Both the position numbers and the translations under genes were made by a program. From JABIBT01 sp964481835 (GTDB lineage Archaea > Nanobdellota > Nanobdellia > SCGC-AAA011-G17 > PNOQ01): a stretch of 64,000 bases of DNA. Where the stretch lies: assembly GCA_964481835.1 (NCBI GenBank), contig CAYZTT010000002.1, forward strand, positions 10,052 to 74,051. Direction: 5' to 3'. Below the pieces are notes generated by a model. It was not told where the DNA came from and searched no databases. It worked only from the letters and a program-made list of their open reading frames with translations. Positions 50,429-56,808 of this stretch are shown here, one piece after another (the stretch's first letter is position 1; every line of letters starts with the position of its first letter).

Positions 50429-50607
50429 ATGGGGTAAATCTTGTTTCTGCTTTGGCCGGAACTGCCACCGCATATGCACTTCCATTCAAGGCCCCAACCA
50501 ATCCATTGGCATATATCCCTGCGATTGTGAATACGGCTGGACTTATTGGGAGGGGCATAAAACATAGAAAAGAGGTCTATAATTTTTTTAGAAACCCCTG
50601 CGATTAA
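50410..50607 (+). CDS. Hypothetical protein, possibly 3' part of the frameshifted gene
   Basis: The frame starts at GTG 50410 (65 residues), overlapping the previous stop by 19 nt. The frame is also open a little way upstream, so a single frameshift near 50400 would join it to 50093-50428 in a protein of about 165 residues. It has a hydrophobic stretch (VNLVSALAGTATAYALPF) and ends basic (RKEVYNFFRNPCD). It could instead be a coupled second gene. Confidence 0.5.
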   Translation: MCGSWVDGVNLVSALAGTATAYALPFKAPTNPLAYIPAIVNTAGLIGRGIKHRKEVYNFFRNPCD

Positions 50608-51185
50608 CTTTTTTTCCTATTTTTTATGAGATATGTTGCAGCTATTGAGCCCCCCACAAAATTATAGAGTAAGTCTAATGCATTATTATAATACGTCCCC
50701 ACGCGGGGTCCTGCATCAAGAAGAACCACTGCGATAAGTTCTATGATTTCATATATTGCTCCGATCCCTAGTGTGATTAAAACTAACATGGAAAAGAAAA
50801 TTTTGGGATTCTTATTTAGTATGGGCATAAATTGCCTTTCAAATATTGCGAAGATCAGAAATGCAATTACAAAGCAGCCCAGAAGATGCATTATATTATC
50901 ATATCTTAACCATAAAAACCAGATATCATAGAGCTTTTGGCCATTGAAATAGAGATTGCTTCCCGCCAGATTAGCAACCCAAAGTAGGGAGAGTGCTAGA
51001 TAATGTTTAAATCTCAAGTTTAATCCATCCCTATATAAGAAAAGTATAACTATTACTGCGAGGTATATTAAAACAGAATAATAGAGTATCTCATAGTTTT
51101 TTATTTGAAAGGCCAACCTAGTGAATACCACCACATATGTTACGGTGAATATTGTTAATAACTTCAACTTTAGGGATTCTTTCAT
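50604..51185 (-). CDS. Membrane protein of the DUF2238/YjdF type
   Basis: This 193-residue protein has five or six helices. The conserved pattern W-x-x-Y-D-x-x-x-H-x-x-G (LRYDNIMHLLG), G-x-x-Y-E-I-I-E, and a terminal D...N..G (YNNALDLLYNFVGG) match the DUF2238 membrane family, whose function is not established. The His/Glu/Asp residues within or near the membrane suggest a metal or substrate site. It is convergent with 50410-50607 (4-nt overlap). Confidence 0.75.
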   Translation of the reverse strand: MKESLKLKLLTIFTVTYVVVFTRLAFQIKNYEILYYSVLIYLAVIVILFLYRDGLNLRFKHYLALSLLWVANLAGSNLYFNGQKLYDIWFLWLRYDNIMHLLGCFVIAFLIFAIFERQFMPILNKNPKIFFSMLVLITLGIGAIYEIIELIAVVLLDAGPRVGTYYNNALDLLYNFVGGSIAATYLIKNRKKS

Positions 51186-51216
51186 TGTTTTGAATGTTAA
51201 AATATAAATTTATAAA

Positions 51217-51726
51217 TTATTCTATTAAATATACATAAAGCGTCTCAAAATCAATCTTTTCTTGATCTATTTTTTTGAATTTGTAGTTTAGTCTTTCCAA
51301 TGTTTTATCTACATCAGGGGTTAGGGAAGAGAATACAATCAATATCTTGCCATCTTTATTTAGGTGTTCTTTTGCTTGTTCTAAAAACCTAGTTAGAACT
51401 TCATTTCCTTTTTTCCCACCGGTTGTGGAGAGTTTTGAATCTTCTGGTTCTAATGGTTCTTCTGGAAGATAGGGTGGATTAAATATGATTAAATCAAACT
51501 TTTCTTTTATGTTTTCAAAAAGATCCGAGTGTATTGTTTTTATTGTTAAATTCTCTAAACATCTTGGATTAATATCGGAAGCTGTAACTTCTGCCCCAAG
51601 TTTATCTGCTTCAATTGCTTGGATTCCGGATCCGGTCCCAACGTCTAATACCTTCATTCCTTTTTTTATATACTTCTTTAATTGTTTTTTTAGAAGAAAA
51701 GAATCTTCGGCAGGTTCGTAAATCAT
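51217..51726 (-). CDS. HemK/Mtq2-like protein methyltransferase
   Basis: This 169-residue SAM-dependent methyltransferase has VLDVGTGSGIQ (SAM motif I, about 26-36), an Asp-containing motif II (TASDINPR) and the Gln-methylating signature NPPYLP (about 84-89). Archaeal HemK2/Mtq2 relatives modify the Gln of the GGQ motif in release factor aRF1. It starts inside the stop of the upstream gene (51723-52178), so they form a two-gene operon. Confidence 0.9.
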   Translation of the reverse strand: MIYEPAEDSFLLKKQLKKYIKKGMKVLDVGTGSGIQAIEADKLGAEVTASDINPRCLENLTIKTIHSDLFENIKEKFDLIIFNPPYLPEEPLEPEDSKLSTTGGKKGNEVLTRFLEQAKEHLNKDGKILIVFSSLTPDVDKTLERLNYKFKKIDQEKIDFETLYVYLIE

Positions 51727-52178
51727 TTTAATGCTTTAAAATATTCTTCAACTCTTTCTAGTATGTTGTTTAAATGAAAATTCTTAATTCTTTTTTCAAA
51801 GATTTCGTTAAGTTCTTGGAATTCGGTTATCCGGTAGTCTGTTTTTATGTTTTCAATTATATGTAAATCTTTAAGCCTCTTTAACTGTCTTCGAACGTTT
51901 GATGATGCGACTCCCTTTAAGGGAAGTTTGTATTTTTTTCTGTTTTGTATTACTTGATCCCTAATTTCTTCTGAGTTCATTAATAATTTATCTTTTTTAT
52001 TTTTCATTAACACTTGAAAAACATCGACAATTATGTCTCTTGAGTCCCCTGGCTGCAATAGCCCTACCGAGAGGCATAATTTTCTTGTTAAATCTCTCTT
52101 AGAAGCAGTGTATGGCTTTTCATATCTTCTTAATGTGATTTCAGATAATGGGATGTCTTTTGAAATTGTTTTTGGCAT
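51723..52178 (-). CDS. Hypothetical winged-helix-like protein
   Basis: This 151-residue basic protein has a helix-rich N-terminal part (SEITLRRYEKPYTASKRDLTRKLCLSVGLLQPGDSRD). It then has a winged-helix-like segment (VASSNVRRQLKRLKDLHIIENIKTDYRIT, about 92-120). It is probably nucleic-acid binding. It is translated together with the HemK-type gene, suggesting a role linked to translation or its regulation. No named family. Confidence 0.72.
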   Translation of the reverse strand: MPKTISKDIPLSEITLRRYEKPYTASKRDLTRKLCLSVGLLQPGDSRDIIVDVFQVLMKNKKDKLLMNSEEIRDQVIQNRKKYKLPLKGVASSNVRRQLKRLKDLHIIENIKTDYRITEFQELNEIFEKRIKNFHLNNILERVEEYFKALK

Positions 52179-52245
52179 AATTGAGAAATGATGTATATTG
52201 TTTAAATAGTTTTGGATTCTCTAATGATAATTATTATAAGTTTGT

Positions 52246-52668
52246 ATGGATTCGCTAATTTTGATGGATGGGCCAAAAATTGAAGTGAGTGATTTGAAGG
52301 GTCTTGAGGGTGTCGAACTTGAAGTGTCGGAGAGAGAATTGGGGATAGCTGGAAAGCTATTATCCGTCTGGGCAGAAGACTGCAATGGTTTTATTTGTCC
52401 CCAAGTAGAGGGTTTTCATATCGGGGGCTACCTTTTAGCTAGAGTGGGAATTCCAGTAGCAGATAGAACTGCGGTTGCTATTGGATCTCGAGGAAATATT
52501 TTTAAGATTTGGGCAGATTTAAGTGAAGAGGGTGGAAGGGACCTAAATTATTTTTGCCCATTTAATGTTCCAGAAGGTTATGATTTAACTTCCGCTCAAT
52601 GGAGTTGTGAATCCGATGATTATGGCCCGCATGTAAGAATTCTTATACCAAAGAAAACAAATGTTTAA
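52246..52668 (+). CDS. Hypothetical protein
   Basis: This 140-residue protein starts at an ATG following a TATA-like tattataagt, so it is probably leaderless. It has a short acidic N-terminal region, a Gly-rich middle (FHIGGYLLARVGIPVADRTAVAIGSRGN) and Cys in DCNGFICPQ and YFCPF. It is soluble. No family recognised. It is next to the 52696 gene but with its own spacing. Confidence 0.68.
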   Translation: MDSLILMDGPKIEVSDLKGLEGVELEVSERELGIAGKLLSVWAEDCNGFICPQVEGFHIGGYLLARVGIPVADRTAVAIGSRGNIFKIWADLSEEGGRDLNYFCPFNVPEGYDLTSAQWSCESDDYGPHVRILIPKKTNV

Positions 52669-52695
52669 ATATCGGAAAATATTTGGATAGTTAAA

Positions 52696-53049
52696 ATGGC
52701 AGATTTAATAGCAGTACTATCTACAGGCAAAGGAACCTGGGGGCATGTTAATGGTTTAATTAATGGTGAAGAGTGGGGCAAAATATACTTACTAACTAAT
52801 GATTTTGGGAAAGACACTTTCAAAGCAAATGAAAAAACTGAGCTTATAGTCTTGAATTTCAATGATAAAGTTGAAGGCTTAGCAAAAGATATGGAAGCTA
52901 AACTTAAGGATAAAGTTTCGGGAGAAGTGGGAGTAAATTTTATCTCTGGTGCGGGAAAAGAACATATGGCTCTCGTTTCTGCTTTGATGAAACTTGGTGT
53001 AGGCTTCAGATTAATGGCTTCCACTATGGATGGAGTTAAAGAGCTATAG
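52696..53049 (+). CDS. Hypothetical Rossmann-like protein upstream of orc1
   Basis: This 117-residue protein has alternating beta strands and helices (LIAVLSTG, KIYLLTND, ELIVLNFND, VGVNFISG), with Gly-rich turns (STGKGTWGHVNG). This pattern is reminiscent of small CARF-like or nucleotide-binding folds, but no motif is decisive. It has an ATG after a TATA (gtttaaatat). It lies 35 nt before the orc1/cdc6 start and may be cotranscribed. The frame on the opposite strand is a shadow. Confidence 0.7.
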   Translation: MADLIAVLSTGKGTWGHVNGLINGEEWGKIYLLTNDFGKDTFKANEKTELIVLNFNDKVEGLAKDMEAKLKDKVSGEVGVNFISGAGKEHMALVSALMKLGVGFRLMASTMDGVKEL

Positions 53050-53084
53050 TAAGATTTATATCTAACCCCTCTCTTTCTTTTTAT

Positions 53085-54128
53085 ATGGGATTATTTGATG
53101 ACATTTTGCATGATAACGAATCGCTTTTTATTAATGCGCAGGCGCTTGACTATGATTATGTACCTAGAGAGATCCCGCACAGAGAGAACCAACAACATTA
53201 TATCGCAGATGTCATTAAACCATTATTTCAAAGAAAATCTGGAAGGAACCTATTTATTTTTGGTGCACCTGGAATTGGAAAAACGGTTGCAGTAAAACAT
53301 GTTTTAAGAGAATTGAATGATAAAACGGATGACATATTTACTGTTTATGTAAATTGTTGGAAAAAAGATACTAGCTATAAGATTCTTATGGATATTTGTG
53401 AACAATTGGAATATAAATGGGTCCACAACAAAAGAACGGATGAGCTAATGAAAGTTGTTAGCGATATAGTCAACAAAAAATCTGTTGTTATAGTTTTGGA
53501 TGAAGTCGATAGGGTTAAGGAATTGGACATCATATATAACTTCTCTGAGGATTTTTATAAGAAGTGTGTTTTTATGGTTGCAAATGATTCTGAATGGCTA
53601 GTCAATCTAGATGACAGGATAAAATCCAGATTAAATTCGGACACCTTGGAATTTAAACCATATAATTATCAGGAAACTTTTGATATCTTGAAACAAAGGG
53701 CAGGATTTGCTTTTGTAGAGAATGTTGTTGATGAGGGGGTTTTAGAATTAGTCGCAAATAGGGCATTTGAAAATGGAGATGTTCGTACCGGCGTGTTCCT
53801 ATTGAGGGAAAGCGGGAATATAGCCGAGATGAAGGCATCAAGAAAGGTATTGGTTGAACATTGCGAAAAGGCAATTGAGAACCTTGATAATTTTAAGATA
53901 AAAAAGAAGGAAGATTTTGGTATAGAAGAAGGGAAAATCTTGGATTTGATAAAGGAGAATTCTGGGATGACTATAAAAGATTTATTTGAACTATATAACG
54001 GGGATATCTCGTATAGGACATTCCACCGAAAATTAGAGGAATTAGATAAGAACAATATGATTAATTTTGGAGAAAAAGAGGGAAAGTCTATTTCTGTGCA
54101 TTATACAAAGAAATTGGATGAGTTCTGA
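53085..54128 (+). CDS. Orc1/Cdc6 replication initiator
   Basis: This 347-residue AAA+ ATPase binds replication origins and loads the MCM helicase. It has Walker A GAPGIGKT (60-67), Walker B VLDEVDR (137-143), the arginine and sensor region DRIKSRL, and a C-terminal winged helix (about 275-345). In many archaea the gene lies next to the origin it recognises. No ORB element was identified by eye in the 63-nt gap after the gene. A TATA (aagatttatat) precedes it. Confidence 0.93.
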   Translation: MGLFDDILHDNESLFINAQALDYDYVPREIPHRENQQHYIADVIKPLFQRKSGRNLFIFGAPGIGKTVAVKHVLRELNDKTDDIFTVYVNCWKKDTSYKILMDICEQLEYKWVHNKRTDELMKVVSDIVNKKSVVIVLDEVDRVKELDIIYNFSEDFYKKCVFMVANDSEWLVNLDDRIKSRLNSDTLEFKPYNYQETFDILKQRAGFAFVENVVDEGVLELVANRAFENGDVRTGVFLLRESGNIAEMKASRKVLVEHCEKAIENLDNFKIKKKEDFGIEEGKILDLIKENSGMTIKDLFELYNGDISYRTFHRKLEELDKNNMINFGEKEGKSISVHYTKKLDEF

Positions 54129-54215
54129 AGAGTAGTGTACTTCCTTGTCAGCTTGCCATACACGCGGATAGGGTATATAAATTGAATTTTGCATAAAGAT
54201 GTTAGAGGTGATAAA

Positions 54216-54344
54216 ATGTTCAATAAAGAAAAAAAATTCGTGGAATGGGAAGAATTCGAGGTTGCGGATTCTGAGGCTCAATTTTGGAATGCTGTTAATA
54301 ATGATCCTTCAAACTGCTTCAAAAATATGGGGGTGATAGCATGA
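54216..54344 (+). CDS. 42-residue small protein after orc1
   Basis: An ATG after a good Shine-Dalgarno (gaggtgat) opens a frame of 42 residues (MFNKEKKFVEWEEFEV...). The sequence is acidic in the middle, with aromatic residues (WEEF, FWNAV) and one Cys. A TATA-like tatataaattg is about 30-45 nt upstream. The next small frame starts inside its stop codon. No homologue known to me. Confidence 0.55.
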   Translation: MFNKEKKFVEWEEFEVADSEAQFWNAVNNDPSNCFKNMGVIA

Positions 54345-54442
54345 ATATCTATTCATTAGAGGACCAGGAGAAGTTGGTCGAGGAAGGAGTGATTGATGAA
54401 TATGCAAGTGCATACATGGAGGGATATTTAGCAGAAGCATAA
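54341..54442 (+). CDS. 33-residue small protein, coupled to the previous one
   Basis: The ATG overlaps the stop of 54216-54344 (ATGA) and follows a strong Shine-Dalgarno (gggggtgat). It codes for an acidic 33-residue helix (MNIYSLEDQEKLVEEGVIDEYASAYMEGY...). Start signals and overlap support real translation of both frames. It resembles the small acidic ORF at 5305 in size and charge. Confidence 0.55.
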   Translation: MNIYSLEDQEKLVEEGVIDEYASAYMEGYLAEA

Positions 54443-54472
54443 ATTTAAAAATCTCTTTCTTATTTTATTTCT

Positions 54473-55072
54473 ATGAAAATATTTGCATTTACGGATGTCC
54501 ATGGGGGTAGTCACCTGATTCAAGAGGTTGTTAAGGCCATTAGGTCTAAGAAACCCGAATTAATAATCTGCCCGGGAGACCTAACCATTTTTGGGCATGA
54601 TTTAGAAAAAATATTATCCAAATTTAATAATCTAAAGATTCCTTTTTTAGTTGTACATGGTAACCATGAGAGTGAGGATGAATTAAAAACTGCTTGTAAG
54701 AAATTTAAAAACATAATTTTTTTGCATAGAGGTGTTTTGGAGATGGGAGATCATGTTTTCTTTGGATATGGAGGGGATGGATTCTCAAAGGAAGATAAGT
54801 TATTTGAGAAAATCTCGGAAATAATAGGAGAAAGAACAAAGGGGAAGAAATTAGTTTTGATAACACACCAACCCCCGCATGGCAATAAATTAGATTACTT
54901 AGAATATTTTGAGCATGTAGGAAATAAATCCTATACTAGATTTATAAAAAAGCGAAAACCTGTAATTAATATATTTGGACATTTGCATGAACATTTTGGT
55001 GGGATGGACCACATAAATAAAAAAACAATATTAATCAATCCCGGACCATTAGGAAGATTAATCGAACTTTAA
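54473..55072 (+). CDS. Calcineurin-like metallophosphoesterase
   Basis: This 199-residue protein has all family motifs: TDVHGG (D-x-H, about 7-12), CPGDL (GD, about 35-39), VHGNHE (GNHE, about 60-65), a His in LITHQPPHG, and HLHEHFGG. It binds two metal ions. The size fits the small YfcE/MPE class, which hydrolyses phosphodiesters or phosphomonoesters. Substrate unknown. A TATA (aatttaaaaat) lies about 25 nt before the start. Confidence 0.88.
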   Translation: MKIFAFTDVHGGSHLIQEVVKAIRSKKPELIICPGDLTIFGHDLEKILSKFNNLKIPFLVVHGNHESEDELKTACKKFKNIIFLHRGVLEMGDHVFFGYGGDGFSKEDKLFEKISEIIGERTKGKKLVLITHQPPHGNKLDYLEYFEHVGNKSYTRFIKKRKPVINIFGHLHEHFGGMDHINKKTILINPGPLGRLIEL

Positions 55073-55990
55073 TATTCTTTCTTGAAAATCTTCTTTTGCG
55101 AGTAATATTGCTTTTGATTCCCGGTGGGTATCTATTATTTTATAACCCATTAAGTTTGCAATTGTTTCAGCAAATTCATAACACTCATCATAAGAAGGAA
55201 CATTTTCTTCTGTAAGTCTTTCTCTTGACTCTCCAACCCAAGAATATGCTTTAATTTCTGCAAAGAGGGGGTTTGCTTTTTTTATCAATTTGGCATAATC
55301 TTCTTCGTTGCACATATTTAGCCCCTTAACTGAAGTTATTCTAATCACTGTTCTTGTTTTCAGATTGGACAATATTTCTAAAGACTTGTTAAAACGTTCC
55401 CAATAATCTTTGAGAATTGGTTTATCTATTTTGTTGTAAAGTTCTTTTGTCGGAGCATCTAGAGATAGATATACTTGTGTTGGCATTTCTTCTAACTTTC
55501 TTAATGCTTCGGGGAACATACCATTGGTTACTAAAAATGATGAGAATTTTTGTTTGTGTAGTTCGATTAATAGCTCGTTTAGTTTTGGGTATATCGTTGG
55601 CTCCCCAGTGAGAGATATTGCAAAATGTTTTGGTTTCAGTGCCTCATCGAGTAACTTTTTGCTTACTTTTTTGTTTCCGCCAAATCCGTATATGAGATCC
55701 TTCTGAAATTTTATTGAGTTTTCAATTATTTTTTTTGGATTGTCGACTTCTTCTAATGTTTCGGCCGTGTAGAGGTCTAGAGCCCTCCAACAGAATTGGC
55801 ACCTATTGGGACAGACCATTGAAGGAGTCATTTGGACACATTGATGTGTGTTGATTCCATAGAATTTCTGCTTGTAACAAACCCCTTCGCCTTTTAGAGT
55901 TCTTTTTGTCCAATCACATATCTTTACCGAGCTGTGTTCCCCTGTAAAACGATAACCTTGCTTTTCTAGTTGTTTCTTTCCTAAGCTCAT
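55058..55990 (-). CDS. taw1: 4-demethylwyosine synthase Taw1 (TYW1)
   Basis: This 310-residue radical SAM enzyme forms 4-demethylwyosine at G37 of tRNA-Phe. The radical SAM cysteines are in CPNRCQFCWR (C60, C64, C67). The family N-terminus supplies the second cluster Cys (C25, C38, C51) and the C-terminal region contains the Taw1 KAYSWVGESRERL block. Wyosine chemistry is confined to archaea and eukaryotes. Its start overlaps the stop of the TatD gene by 4 nt; both genes share a transcript. Confidence 0.95.
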   Translation of the reverse strand: MSLGKKQLEKQGYRFTGEHSSVKICDWTKRTLKGEGVCYKQKFYGINTHQCVQMTPSMVCPNRCQFCWRALDLYTAETLEEVDNPKKIIENSIKFQKDLIYGFGGNKKVSKKLLDEALKPKHFAISLTGEPTIYPKLNELLIELHKQKFSSFLVTNGMFPEALRKLEEMPTQVYLSLDAPTKELYNKIDKPILKDYWERFNKSLEILSNLKTRTVIRITSVKGLNMCNEEDYAKLIKKANPLFAEIKAYSWVGESRERLTEENVPSYDECYEFAETIANLMGYKIIDTHRESKAILLAKEDFQERILKFD

Positions 55991-56730
55991 TTTTTAAATA
56001 AATTCTGATAATTCATAAAAATTATTTTTTCTAATTCTTCTTCTGTTATTTCCTTTATCTCTGCAACCTTCTTTATTGTTTCTTTTATGAAAGAGGGTTC
56101 ATTTCTCTTTCCTTCATATGGAGACAAGAATGGTGCATCGGTTTCAGTGAGTATTGATTTTAGTTGTATTCTTTTTGCCAATTTCCTAAAAGTTTTACTT
56201 TTTACGATGGAGGGAGGTATTGAAAATAAGTATCCAAGAGATTCTGCCTCTTCAATTAGGGTTGCGTTCCCACAAAAACAATGCATTATGACTTTTTCTG
56301 CTTTGTTTTCTTTTAGAAACTCTATTGTTTCTTTTTCAGCCTTCCATGAGTGAACAATTAATGGAATATCCAATTTTTTTGAAATGTCTATAAGTCTCTT
56401 TAAAACTTCTTTTTGTTTTTCTATATTTTTGCCATGTTTTAAATCCAAGCCCACTTCCCCAATTGCCACCGGATTATTTTTTTCTATGAATTCTAGTGTC
56501 TCTTCTATTTCTTTTTTAGACATCTCTTCGGCCTCTGAAGGATAAATTCCGTATGCGGGCTTCACTATATCATATTTTTCTGCCAATCCCTGCACCATTT
56601 TGTTCTTTTCGAGATTTGTTCCATTTGAGATTATTACTTTCACATTATTTTTTTTAGCTCTTGCTATTACTTCGTCCCGATCTTCATCAAATTGTTCAAA
56701 ATCTAGGTGGCAATGTACATCTATTATCAT
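55987..56730 (-). CDS. TatD-family metal-dependent hydrolase
   Basis: This 247-residue protein has VHCHLD (metal ligands HxH, about 4-9), GEVGLDL, LIVHSW and TETDAPFL (about 200-207). These motifs define the TatD DNase family, which degrades nucleic acid ends in repair or quality control. It is cotranscribed with taw1. A TATA (ctttataaac on the minus strand) lies in the 20-nt gap upstream, shared with the divergent secreted gene. Confidence 0.92.
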   Translation of the reverse strand: MIIDVHCHLDFEQFDEDRDEVIARAKKNNVKVIISNGTNLEKNKMVQGLAEKYDIVKPAYGIYPSEAEEMSKKEIEETLEFIEKNNPVAIGEVGLDLKHGKNIEKQKEVLKRLIDISKKLDIPLIVHSWKAEKETIEFLKENKAEKVIMHCFCGNATLIEEAESLGYLFSIPPSIVKSKTFRKLAKRIQLKSILTETDAPFLSPYEGKRNEPSFIKETIKKVAEIKEITEEELEKIIFMNYQNLFKK

Positions 56731-56808
56731 ATCTAAAAGAGAAATTTTTTGTTTATAAAGTTAAGGAAAATGGAAATTTATTTAAATGAGAATTTTAAGT
56801 TTCTTTAT

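Noticed and set aside
52665..53024. A 119-residue minus-strand frame opposite the 52696 gene
   Set aside because: The plus frame has the TATA, the ATG and a folded-protein pattern. The minus frame is Ser/Pro-rich and looks like an antisense shadow.
53050..54215. ORB-type origin repeats around orc1/cdc6
   Set aside because: No repeated ORB-like sequence was visible in the short flanks on either side.
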